DNA of 64,000 nucleotides from Leucaena leucocephala (Eukaryota > Streptophyta > Magnoliopsida > Fabales > Fabaceae): positions 14,400,501-14,464,500 of the forward strand of contig CM073557.1 in assembly GCA_037074615.1 (NCBI GenBank), in the 5' to 3' direction. The stretch's first letter is position 1. The number at the start of each line of letters is the position of its first letter. The notes under the pieces were generated by a model, which saw only the letters and a list, made by a program, of their open reading frames with translations, had not been told where the DNA came from and did no database searches. This document shows positions 36,051 to 47,551 of this stretch, in pieces. Position numbers and translations under genes: made by a program.

Positions 36051-37539
36051 TATACATAAAATGTGAAATGCAAACCTTATATAATACTTTTATGATTGAT
36101 TGAATTGTGTTTTTAATCATTACTTAAAAGTTTACAATATCTAGTATGTCGTACAAGTTAGAGAGGTTGGCTCTCACACACGAGCAACCGCCTTTGACGC
36201 TCAAGTGAAGTGTGCAAAGATGAGACATGTTCACCAGTAAAGCAGCAAAAAGTGTTGATATGGTAGAGAAGAAACACAAATTATATGTCTCCTTAGCTAA
36301 AGTGTGGCAAGTCGAGATGAGATCCGTATACATGAAATTGAATCGAACCATAGAAAACCCACTTCCATAATGTCTATAGCTAAATAACAAATCCTTCAAC
36401 GTCAGTGTCATAGAGATAAAGTTGAAAAATTTAGGTTTAGATGCTAAGAGTGTCTAGACTTAAATATGTACGGTGTTTATAATAGATCTAAAACGACGTA
36501 TGCTCTTAAAGTATAAGAGTATCACTGTATGTGATTCATGCCACATATTCTAGAAGGACTGCAAAAGGGAAGCAAGTGAAAGATCCATGTTTCATTGCTA
36601 TGTGAGCCCCAGGACTATTAGTGTCCTTTGACTTTAACAATATCATAAAGATATGTTTTAATGACTGCTACTTTAGCATATATCCTATGGTCATGATAGA
36701 TACGATATAAGGAATTTTGTTAGGAAATCGGTTGATCCATATCGAAGTGATATATGGTATATGGGCAAAAGGAAGATTACTTAAATATGCATACGTATGC
36801 TAGTGTTTGTGACATGTCCCTTATGATATTTTATTTTCATAAGTATGGACACTACACTTATAAGAAAGGTAATATGAGTCAAGTATTGATTCGAGAGGGA
36901 TCATATTTGTCATAGAAAAGTGTATATCAACAAATTTATGACATTTGAGGCAAATTATTAAACTCAAGTTACACGAAGCAAATGTTGTCTTATGCTGATC
37001 TTGTAAAAGGGATTTCTAGTATAAGCACCCAGATAAAGACATCATCCCAAAAGGTCACGACAAAGTATTTAGTATTAAAGAAGGAAAAGAGAGTCTAACC
37101 CCATGATCCCTAACCCACCAAGTGAGAGTGAGAGATGTAGAAAAATTGGCCAATCTCCCTTGATGTATTAGGCCTAGACCCATATATGTGTGTGTGGGTT
37201 GAAGCAGTGAGACCTAAATAGTTGGGTTATCATTTTGAATATCCTAAAATATTCAAAATGATAGAGGAAACAGTTGTGAGAATAACCACCCATTATCCTT
37301 CCATTATCTCTTCATGGATACGTGACTAGGGGTATAGAACATATAGAAGTTTTTGTGTGGGTGCTCTATGTAAGTTTTTCGCTTTTCTCTTAGCAGGAAA
37401 CAAGTTGCCATATGGGTACTTGAAGTAAATGAACCCACTAGAGACTCGAGTCTAATAATAGTACCAGGTTGCCGTCTGGGTACCTGAAGTAAATGAACTG
37501 ACAACAAGTACTCTTGGAAACCTACATATATGATGATGA
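36051..37539. other. No gene; LTR-like and duplicated sequence
   Basis: The region has no convincing frame on either strand; the 95-codon minus frame at 36124-36411 shows no domain. A 34-bp segment at 37401-37434 is repeated with changes at 37465-37498 (GGGTACTTGAAGTAAATGAAC type). The style is that of old LTR sequence. Confidence 0.45.
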
Positions 37540-38480
37540 TGATGGTTATATGGTTGTAACTCTTTGCATTTTATGTCATGACAATATGTATGTTAGAGAT
37601 TGCTTATGGATGATGTAAAGTTAGCTCCCATATCATGATAACATGTTAAGCATTGTGTTCAAGCATACATGATGTTAAAATTTATATATCTTGCTATTGA
37701 GATTTTTTTGAAATCTCATTCTTTCCATACAATTGACCATGTTATAGGTGCTGAATCAAAAGGAAAAGGTCTAAATATGGATCTTTTAGCTTGGATGTAA
37801 TATATGTGTGGGGCCATACATTGTGAAGTACTTAAATAAGCCTAGGCAAGTATACTCGCAGGAGGCAGTAGCTTTGTGACTTTATTTTAAATGCTTTTTT
37901 GGATGAGTTATATTATGATACTTGGTATTATTAAATTTAAGATATTAAGCTTTAAATAGACATCAAGATCACCTCAATTGGATAAGTTTTCAATTTAATA
38001 TGATTTTTTAAAATTAAAGAAAAAAACCTGGAAAGAGGTAACTAATGGGTTCTAATGCAGTGTGCTTCTTCTAGCAACAATTTGATATAGCAAATGAATG
38101 AATTTAACCATGAGATTTTTGTGACCTTGAAGTACACATCTTGAGATTTAAAAGCATAGGTAACACGCCTTATTTGGATAAATGATTGAGGAGAAATGAA
38201 TTTTTAAAATTAAGGTTTGAAAACTGGAAGTATCTAGATTTACCAATTGAATAGTAATCTTCCAACAATTAAACTGTATCAATTGGCCCAATAAAACTTC
38301 AGTTTTATATTTTTTTCCCTCAAATATTAATGGAAGATCTTTCTGTAGGAATTTGAATAATTTCATTTCGATTTTTCTAGAATTAATTATGAATTTTTAA
38401 AGTTGGGTGTATAATCTATAATTTACTATATGAAGAGTACCTGAGGAAAAAGTTTTTGAAAATTCACTTTTTCAATTTAA
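37540..38480 (+). mobile_element. Gypsy LTR fragment, plus strand
   Basis: It carries the LTR-family hairpin (stem TGAGATTT/AAATCTCA at 37698-37718). Its later part (about 38300-38450) matches the end portion of the plus LTR at 10830-11000, including TTTCATTTCGATTTTTCTAG and a following TATGAATTTTT block. It has probably replaced the first exon of the CLSY pseudogene. Confidence 0.6.
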
Positions 38481-39130
38481 AGAGGTTTTAAAGTATTGCA
38501 AATTGCTTGCAATTGCGTATAAATAAGGGTAAAAATAAGGATAAAGCACTTTAAAATGTAGAAGTTTCTTTCTGAGTCAAGGAGTATTATGTGCGGACAA
38601 ATTCTCCATGATGTGTAAAAGTTTGTGTTCCCTGATTTTTCATAATGTCTTTATATTATTTGATAGAACCATACACTGGAAAGTCACTTTACTGCTGCCT
38701 TCTCATTTCTTGGGATGATAGTTGTTAGAGACATTTATAAAAACCAATCATGAATGGTTCTTCATGAATGATCCATTGGTCAATAGTTGATCCTTTCTAT
38801 ATCCCTGTTTTTTCAAATTAAAATTCAGTTTCAAATGGTGCATTGTGTTTTGTTCACACTATAAGCTTGAACCAATCATGATCATTCATTTAAATGTTTA
38901 AGCTTTTGGGTTGACTTGGTGCGTGGGCCTATTTATTTGGAATATATCTACATAGTAAACATTCAGTTGTCTTATAATATGGGAAAGTGTTACCTATAGT
39001 TGTAAGATTACTAGTTCCTCATTATTGTTTCTCTCAATATTGTTGCCCTGCTCCTGGGCCATGTTAAAGTCCTGTTGAACATTCTGTCACTTAAATTTAA
39101 ATTTGATCAGCAGAATTCGTCTCATTGTAG
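38481..39130 (+). other. Probable intron remnant upstream of the CLSY pseudogene
   Basis: No coding frame. It ends in a pyrimidine-containing tract and CATTGTAG at 39123-39130, a usable 3' splice site in front of the first recognisable CLSY exon. An expected exon 1 is not found here. Confidence 0.45.
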
Positions 39131-42100
39131 GTGTGGGTTGATGCTAAAATAAGTTCTATACAGAGAAAGCCACATGAACCGGGTGCTCGGGTCAATATTA
39201 TGTGAACATTTATGTTAATCAAGGTTGTATTGATTCTGAGATAAGAACTCTGAGTAAGAAGATCAAAGTAGTTGGAATAAATCAAATTTCTATTCGTCAA
39301 AGGCTTGAGCGTAGTCCTTGTGAAGAACAGCACTATCCGTGGGATTCATCTGAGGACCGGCAAACAGTACCACAAACTAAATTTCTTTCAGGGAAATTTT
39401 TATCAGATATTTCATGGTTAATTGTCTCATCAGTTTTAAAGAAGGTTTAATTTTGTGAGATCCACAGTTGATGATAGTATCTCCCTGTTGGATGTTGTAG
39501 ATTTCAGAATATACAACAGCATGTTAGTACCCATTGTTTCCCAAGTTATTTCATCTGACATCGATAAGTTTGACAATACATATGACTCCCAAGTTATAAT
39601 CCTGAGGGGTTGCGCCTTTCCAAACGCCGGAATGTACAACCTTAGTGCTACCTTGGCCGTGATGTAACTGATGTGATGGATGTCGGTTTCATTCGAACCA
39701 CGAAATACTTTATGGACACTGAAAAGATGATTCTGAGGATGATGAATTGTCAATGCCATTGTCATACCTGATTGGTTTGTAAAAAGTTCTGGAGTGAAGG
39801 ACGAAGACAGTGGACTAATGTTCGATAACGTGAAGTCCCACAAAAAGCTTAAAGTGTATAAAAGGAGGCTAAAATCTAAGGAGGTGAATTCAGGTGATGC
39901 CAATAAAAATGAAATTCAACCTCAACTTGCCATTGTTCTTGTTCCTCAAGAATGTGATCCTATTAACATTGAGCATTTTGATTCCAACGCCAATGTCTCT
40001 AAATATTACACGCAAAGAAATGTTGAATTTCCTACCAAATATTATCACATGATGGGTAGTCCTGAACCAAAGAGGAATGATATGAATTTGTTAAATTTTG
40101 AATCCTATAATCATCTTTCGAAGATTCCAGATCTTGAAGATCATGTTGAAGATATTGATGATATTGCTGCCCGATGTCATTATAATCATGCCACCCCTAA
40201 ATTGAAGAGGAAGAATTCATTTGGTTTGGATGATATTGATTTTGAAGGAAGGTGGGAAGGGATAAATTCCAATAAAGCGGTTCGAGGGAGAAAATTTCAT
40301 TCAATGATTTCAAGAGGCAGACAATCTAATGAAGAAAGAAATTATAAAGCTAGGTCCTTAAGTGCAGGTGCCTATAAGGAATTGATAGACTCATATTTAA
40401 AGAAAATGAATGCAAGCAGAGCCACCTATTACTGAGCAGTGGATACAATTAAAGGAAACAAGTAACTCAGGACAAAAGAGGGAAACAAAGGCACCCCAAA
40501 TAGAGGATGAGGAAGAAACCGATGAACCAGATATATTGCGAAGAGAAATGGAAGTTTCATTGGCGTCAAGTTATTTTGAAGAAGACACAGAGGTATAGCC
40601 ATTTACTCCAACCCCCCCCCCCAACCACCATTCCTTCCCCTTCCTGTTTTTTGGTGGGGGGAGGTGAGTTTGATTTTATTTATTTCTTTATTTTCTGGTA
40701 AAGAGGCCTAAGCCCATTTCTATTATTATTTGTTAGTCTACTTTTATTTTGGTCATGATCTTTTTCTTTAGCTAATACAATTCAGCTATCTTATCAGGGT
40801 GCTGAGGTTTTTACTGAGACCTTGTAAAAAACTGATTCACGTTGTTGCCATGATTATAGAATGGATGAAGAAATTGGAATTTACTGTCGCTTATGCGGCA
40901 TCGTCACTATTGAGATTAAATATATGACGCCACCCTTTGTAAGTTTTAGAAGCCTTTGTTGAATACGTGTGTTAGTATGACTACATTTGTTTTAACAGGT
41001 GTTTTTTTTTTTAAAAAACTTTGCATCAAGATGGACGCAACTTGCATTAGGAGGTGTTTTCTTTTTGTAAAATCAATCATAGATTAAATACAGTGATCCC
41101 AAAAGGAACCTGCATGGTTCTTTATTCTTTGTTATCCAATGCTCTCCCCATCAATACATGCAGTTGCTGATGTTAATTATAATCTCATGTCACTGGTTAG
41201 ATAATTTATGTTTGCTCAGCAAGTATTTGACAGTTTGTCAAATGTCAGTTGGAACGTTCAATGTGGCACCATGAGGAGAAGCAATGCGGTGGAGAAGGTT
41301 CAGAACCAGAGCAAAAGGCTGATGAAAATGATGGTTTCCATCTTTTGTTGACTGATGCTTTGCCTGATCAACCAATAACTGGAGAAAATGATAATGTATG
41401 GGCATTAATTCCTGAACTTAGGTGCAAATTGCACATCCACCAACAAAAAGCTTTTGAGTTTCTTTGGAAAAATATTGTTGGGTCTATGGACCCCACACTT
41501 ATGGAAGCAGCATCCAAAAAGAGAAGTGGTTGTGTGATATCTCATTCTCCTGGAGCTGGAAAAACATTCCTTATTATTGCATTTCTTGTTAGCTACTTGA
41601 AGTTATTCCCAGGGAAGCAACCATTGGTTCTTGCTCCGAAGACAACACTTTATACATGGTATAAAGAATTTACTAAATGGAAAATTCCTATTCCAGTGTA
41701 TCTAATTCATGGCCGTAGAACCTATCGAGCATTCAAGCAGAATACAGTGGTTTTTCATGGTGGTCCAAAGCCTACTTATGATGTCAAGCATATTACAAAA
41801 GTGGCACGCACACCTAAGTGTTCTAGTCATAGGTTATACTTCATTTTTAACATTGATGCGAGAGGATTCAAAGTTTTCTCACCGAAAGTACATGGCTAAA
41901 GTATTAAGGGAAAGTCCTGATATTCTTATACTGGATGAAGGGCACAATCCTATAAGCACAAAATCAAGGTTGAGGAAAGGTTTGATGAAAGTGCAGACAG
42001 AATTGAGAATATTACTTTCAGGTACATTGTTTCAGAACAATTTCTGTGAATACTTCAACTCTCTTTGCTTGGCCAGACCAAACTTTGCTTTTGAAGTGTT

Positions 42101-42741
42101 GAAAAAACTGGACCCTAAATATAAGAGGAAAATGAAAGGAACAGGAAAGCAGGTCATTTAATAGAGGCGCGAGCTAGAAAATTCTTCTTGCATAATATTG
42201 CGAAAAAAGTTTATTCATATGATGAAAAAGAGCAAATGCAGGGTCTGAACATGTTGAGAAAGATGACCAGTGGTTTTATAGATGTTTATGAAAATGGGAA
42301 TTCAGAGGATCTTCCTGGTTTACAAATCTATCCATTATTAATGAATACTACTGATATACAGAATGAGATTTTGAATAAACTCCAGAAGAAAATGTCTGGG
42401 TGCAATGGATATCCTTTGGAGTTAGAACTTTTGATAACCCTTGGATGAAAACAGCTGCATGTGCTGAAAATTTTCTCTACAGAGCAATTTATGGAGCTAG
42501 AGAAATGGAAGTATTATTTAAAAAAAGGGTCAAAAGTGAAATTCGTTTTGAGCCTGGTCCATCGTGTTGTCAGGAATGAGAAGATTATAATGTTTTGCCA
42601 TAGCATTGCACCTGTGAGGTTATTTGCAGAGTTATTTGAGAAGTTCTTTGGATGGTATAGAGGTTGAGAAGTCTTAGTTCTTTGAACGAAGAAGGATAAT
42701 GGCTAAGTCTGGGAAGCTAGAGTTCTTACTGATGGCATTGG
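39131..42741 (+). pseudogene. CLSY: CLASSY-like SNF2 chromatin remodeller, decayed and truncated
   Basis: Relative of plant CLASSY 1/2, SNF2 proteins of RNA-directed DNA methylation that help recruit Pol IV. The pre-SNF2 region (39131-39790) has VWVDAKISSIQRKPHEPG, TLSKKIKVVGINQIS and SKRRNVQP. A Ser/Lys-rich middle follows (39794-40592), ending at a GT donor. A Cys-rich exon (40801-40940) has DEEIGIYCRLCGIV. The helicase lobe has motif I SHSPGAGKTF (about 41540), VLAPKTTLYTWYKEF, DEGH (about 41934) and LLSGTLFQNNFCEYF. LRKMTSGFIDVYE and IIMFCHSIAPVRLF follow. Lesions include frameshifts near 39190, 39445, 39600, 39735, 40410, 41800 and 42158, TAA at 40825-40827, and a small deletion at about 42447. 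Exon 1 and motifs V-VI are missing. An R-family LTR begins at 42742. Certainly non-functional as a protein; a transcript is not excluded. Confidence 0.92.
40612..40666 (+). repeat. C11 tract and G6 tract forming a potential hairpin in a CLSY intron
   Basis: An 11-C run at 40612-40622 followed by AACCACCA is mirrored about 30 bp later by TGGTGGGGGGAGG. The two arms can pair over about 12 bp. It lies just inside the intron after the donor near 40593. Confidence 0.6.
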
Positions 42742-44760
42742 TGTCACACACCCCGAAAATTAAGATATGACAAGCACAGAATATGAGATCTTAAACCATT
42801 TTATTATTTATAATATATGAATATATTTATACCTTCCAAAATAATAAATATTATACTATATACAATTATTTATACATCTCAAAAAGATAAGAAAGAACAT
42901 GAATCATGCCTCTAGACTACGTGGAGCATCTACAAATTTTGAACAACCATGAGGGCCTTCTCTATTTCGCTAGAAGTATAAGGTCAGCGGTGCTATCTAA
43001 AGCTAAAATAATCTTCAAATGAATAACATCCCATTAATAGAAATAAATAAAATATGTAGAGAAGTAATTTAAACATATTCAACTTTAAATAATAAAGTTT
43101 GATGATAAATCCAAATTTCCAAAGTATATAATTATAATAAGAATGAAACTGTACCAAAACTATTAATCAAATCAATATACTACTCAGTAAATAACTTGTT
43201 TAAAGAAATCAGTAAAAAATGATGATTCTCAAATATCATCTTTTTGTAGGACTTTAACATAACGAAATAACAAGTGTTAACACTTAGTCTATAAGGGTAA
43301 ATAACCAAGCGTAACACAAGACTACGAATGGCAAGCACATGCACGAGACCCACGAATAATAAACATAGGTACAAGACCTACGAATAACAAGCATATATAC
43401 GAGATCCGCAAATAATAAATGTGATAATGAATCCCTTGAATATCAGTACTATGCTCAATAATATCAAGTGAGCTTAAGTTTAACCACAGTGTATAAAGGA
43501 CTCACAGTACAGTGTTAGTAACAAGAGTTATGTATTAAGTCATCTCCAAAAATATTTATAAGCATGCGTGGGGTCTACTTATCATTTATAAAGAACAAGA
43601 TCTTTTGATATTGAAATCTCATAAAGAATATTCCATAATCAAAGCTCCCAACATGAAAATCAAAATACATTTTTAAAAGATTTCTTTCAATTTATATGTA
43701 ACGAAACTCTTTTTAAATAATAGGAATTCTCGTATAAATATTTTAAAGTGAAAAATCATCTCAATATAAAAGTTTGCAAAATATATTTTAGAACTTTCTT
43801 TATCCATTTCATACATAAGCATGACGATATTATAAGTCATTTGAAAGAAAAATCAATGACAATAACCAAAGCCCTTAATTGATATAAACATGTTTTTAAT
43901 AAAATTATGTTTAAAAATTGATACTTTAAATCAAATGTATTAAGTAGCAAAATATTATTAAAAATATTATCATGGGATGTTATTCACTTACCTATTAACT
44001 CCCAAATACTTTAATTTACCTTTTAAGTAGACCTATAGCTACCTAATTATTCTAAAAAAAGGACCTCTATTAACTTTAATTTTAATCAGTCATTCAATCT
44101 CTATTTCAAATTTCTTTATTCTATTACCATCATTTTTAAATATGCTTTGATTAGAAATTTCTCCTAGCATCATAAGCAACAACGATAGAACCAAAACAAT
44201 ACAAATCATTCAACCTTAACTCACTCATGCACCAGGATTATCATTCCCTTGATCACTAATATAAATTCAACATTATAGATTTATACACACTAAAATATAA
44301 TTTCTCTACCACCGAAATCTCACTTGGTTGTCCAAACAATTCATTCAAATTTCCTTTAATTTGTTTCAACTTATTTTATCTATAGCTAAATGCCCAACAA
44401 GTTTTTAAGTCTCCATCCTTTTTAAATAGAGTTTGATTATCTAACAAATTAGAATAAATTTACAGCCAACTAAAGTAAAATTTCACTTATCTTCCAATTA
44501 TAATTCTCAATCTTCCTCTCAATAAAATCCAACAAATAAGACACTCAATATACATTCCATAAGCTAACATAAAATAAACAAAATCAGTTCTTGAATTATC
44601 AATCAACTACCTCTTCCCAAAGGTTCCAAAAATCATTCCAACCTTCATTATATAGAATAATTGCCTCACATACCATAATTTAGTCAAAAATGATGCTTTT
44701 ATTATACTTAAAAATAACTTTCTATACCTGAAATGTTCCGCCAACTTTCTATGCCTCTTA
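42742..44760. mobile_element. R-family LTR-like insertion, copy 3, truncating CLSY
   Basis: It starts sharply with TGTCACACACCCCG at 42742, immediately after coding sequence of the CLSY remnant. Blocks near 43325-43500 (ACGAATAA phrases, GTTTAACCACAGTG) match copies 1 and 2. The segment near 43970-43990 (ATCATGGGATGTTATTCACT) also recurs in copy 2 at about 18455. The right end is not resolved. CLSY sequence does not resume, so this is either an insertion with a deletion or a larger element. Confidence 0.6.
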
Positions 44761-44799
44761 TACCATGTCAACTTGACTTCTGTTTGTATATGTTTGCAT

Positions 44800-44950
44800 G
44801 TGCAGCCATTTCCTGAGATTTTTCATAAATGCATGACAAGATGTAGATGTTTGACATGCTTTCTCGCGGAATTTCCCAAGCCTACATCAATATATGAGCT
44901 CATTGGTTACATGAGGAATCGTTTTCACTGGGCCTTAAAAAATATGTGAT
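44800..44950 (+). pseudogene. Short coding-like fragment, unidentified
   Basis: After a possible acceptor (GTGCAG near 44806) a frame reads TCFLAEFPKPTSIYELIGYM and RNRFHWALKNM to a TGA at about 44947. The composition looks like protein. I cannot assign a family, and it does not match the missing CLSY C-terminus as I know it. It may be a last-exon remnant of another gene. Confidence 0.25.
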
Positions 44951-45773
44951 GCACAGTAATCTGAAGATCTTGATCACATATCAATATTTTATTCATGAGG
45001 ATGAGTGAGCTAGGCATCTTAATCGAGTAGTTAAATTAAAAAAGGATCTAACTTAGCTGGGAAAGAAAAAAAACTAATTGCAGTGGATATCTATAAATAG
45101 AGAAATTAATTTAATTAGGCTATTTACTTGATTATTTGTGGATGAGATTAAGGGAATCTTTTTTTTGCTATAAGAGATTAAGTGAAGATTTAAAAATAGA
45201 TAAATGTTGGAATTTTGTTGAAATACCATATGCTGATAAAAATAATTATTACCACATAATAAATATGTTTATGAGTTGAAAAATTTATTTCAAGATATAA
45301 TATTTTTACAGTTTAATTTTAGCAGAAAATTTATCGGCAAAGGCTGAGCTTAACAAGAAGTAGAGCTTATTTTTAAATATATCGAATATAGAAATAACCG
45401 TTAGGGTCTCAATGGGAAGTCATGGGTCAATTTTGGATTCAGAGATATTTGAACCATGATCCCCTTGTTTTTGGAGTTCTTATCCTAATGAAATTTGTTG
45501 GGATAGTTTGAAACTAAATAAATAAATTAATTATAACTAAATTAAAATTTTTAAAATAAATTCATATTATATACTCTTTAATTTATCTAAATTAGTTAAT
45601 TAATTTTTATATTAATTATAATTAACTGATTTATTAAATTTTCTTATTTTATCTCAATTAGATTTTATATTAGCAAACACGCACAACATATATATTAACG
45701 TCCCTCCACCACATCACTATCTACAACAATACAAATATTTATTAAGGTTCACATCTTTATCTTTGAAGATGCA
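44951..45773. other. No gene; AT-rich with Stowaway-like pieces
   Basis: The stretch 45480-45670 resembles the TAATTATAA-rich arms of the MITE-like repeats at 20056 and 26600. Nothing else is recognised. Confidence 0.45.
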
Positions 45774-46022
45774 TAAACTCCTCATGTCCTTAATTTAAGA
45801 GTTCATTTTAGTCATAAATATAAGATCTATTTTATATATTTATCAATTTTTTCTTAAATTATCCTTTTTGATATTCTTTCAATAATACAAAGGAATAAGA
45901 GAGGAAGAAATGGAGTTAAAGAAGATGATTGACTATTTTAAAAAATATTAATTAATTTAATTAACTTCTTTAATTTAATCCAATTAATTAGATATGTTAT
46001 ATATTAAGGATTAGAAGTGTAT
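45774..46022. mobile_element. Stowaway-like MITE, related to 21110-21365
   Basis: It begins TAAACTCCTCATGTCCTTAA and ends ATATTAAGGATTAGAAGTGTA, flanked by TA. Internal order matches the element at 21110 (Stowaway arms, AATAATA block, GAAATGGAGTTAAAGAA block). The ends are more decayed than in the 21110 copy. Confidence 0.6.
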
Positions 46023-46852
46023 AAAGTAATCTCTAGACTTATATAATTTTCAATCTTAATATAAAATATCATAATCTGCAATAATTAGCATATAATATGA
46101 TGCCCATTTGGTTCACTGAATCTTAGGAAATGTAATGCAGTGTAATACTATTATTACATAAATTTGTTTGGTATGCCATTAAGAAAAGGCGATGCATAGG
46201 TATAAAAATGTTATTACAAACAATATGGTAATAGATAGAAATAGTATATCAAAAGACAAAATTATCCCCATTTAAATATATATAATGAATTAAAATTATT
46301 TATTTTTTCCATCAAATATATATAACGCTGTCAAGATATGTAATAAATTCATAGATAAAATTACCCCTTGCACATAAATATAACAAAAAAATTAGTAATT
46401 AAATTTGTTTGTATATATATATGACTCCATACTAGGTTGGATCCGAGTCATATCTCCGAAGCACCGTGAGTCGATCCACCTAGGCTCACCCAAAGTTAGG
46501 ACTACTATAGCCTAAACTTTGAGTGGCGTAACAAATCACCACACAAGAGAGAATAAATAGGGAGAGAAGAGAGAGCCAAAAAACTCAATGGTTGTGTGAG
46601 TTTCCTTAAAATATTTTAAAATGGAAAGATTTTTTTTTTGGAAAGTCATATTCTTATGAATTAAGGAATTTATGTGAATAGTTGTGTAGGTAGTTATATC
46701 CTTAGAAGGTTGTTACTCTTAATGAAAAATAATTATTAATTATTTAATTTATGACGGTTCATGAATCAACATATGGGGTTCATGTATCTAAACATATGGT
46801 TATGACTTTCTAATTAAAATGGTGTTGCTTCAATAGGTACAACTTCAAGGCC

Positions 46853-46860
46853 TATAAATA
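46853..46860 (+). promoter_or_regulatory. TATA box
   Basis: CTATAAATA within a C/T-containing plus-strand context. It is assigned to the LTR-like repeat around it, by form only. Confidence 0.4.
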
Positions 46861-47024
46861 CTCATCATCGTCTCTCATTTGAGACATACAACAAGATCAA
46901 TATCATTACCTTTGTCTTTGATTGCACATTTGTTGTCTTAGCTTGAGTATTGAGAGTGTAATCCCAACTCAAGGGTCTTCATTGTATCTTGTAGGAAATT
47001 CACATGACATATGCAGTGGTCAAC

Positions 47025-47334
47025 ATTTTTTATGAGCACGATGTGCTCATCTCAAATATGGACCATCCATATTGATTTTGGACCGTCTAGATTTAATATA
47101 ATTTAATATCTATATTTTAATTTTTTTTGTTTTAATAGATGAAAAATTTAAAAAAAAAGGTAATCTTATAACTATCACTTTACTTAAAAATAAATTTATC
47201 ATTAAAAAAATCAAAAATTTAAATTGTAAATCCAGACCGTTCATATTTGGTTTAAATGGCCCATATCTCATCATAGTGAGGAGTATTTGGTGCTCATCAA
47301 TGTGATGAGCACTAAATAAGGACCCAAAATTCAC
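47025..47334. mobile_element. 310-bp MITE with 8-bp target duplication (hAT-like)
   Basis: An exact 8-bp direct repeat TGGTCAAC lies at 47017-47024 and 47335-47342, which fits hAT-type integration. The interior is an imperfect long inverted repeat. GTGCTCATC and the GACCGTCTAGATTT block on the left pair with GATGAGCAC and AAATCCAGACCGTTC on the right. The terminal bases themselves are poorly matched. It is non-coding and AT-rich. Confidence 0.72.
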
Positions 47335-47551
47335 TGGTCAACCCAACTTGCATCCTATAAGATAGGAATAGGTGGGGATGAATTAAACCTAAAGGAAAAT
47401 ATTGCCGATGCCTTGAAGACATTGTGCATGACTTTCTTCTTTATCTCTTCTTCTTGTACTCTTCAGATAAGTAACCCACAAACAAGTTTCAATTAAAGGA
47501 GTGAGCCCCTTTATATAAGAACGGGAAGCGAAATTTTGGGAATGCAAAGGA

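Larger units (their letters stand above)
46420..47540 (+). mobile_element. Probable LTR or promoter-bearing repeat, host of an inserted MITE
   Basis: The region contains GCCTATAAATACTCATC at 46851, a good TATA box. It is followed by sequence such as GAGTATTGAGAGTGTAATCC, in the manner of copia LTR leaders. There is no coding frame. It is interrupted by the MITE at 47025-47334. The start and end of the repeat could not be fixed. Confidence 0.35.

Noticed and set aside
36124..36411. A 95-codon minus-strand frame.
   Set aside because: No recognisable motif; the surrounding plus strand resembles the end of a copia RNase H and LTR-like DNA.
39436..39903. A 155-codon minus-strand frame.
   Set aside because: It is antisense to recognisable CLSY exon sequence on the plus strand.
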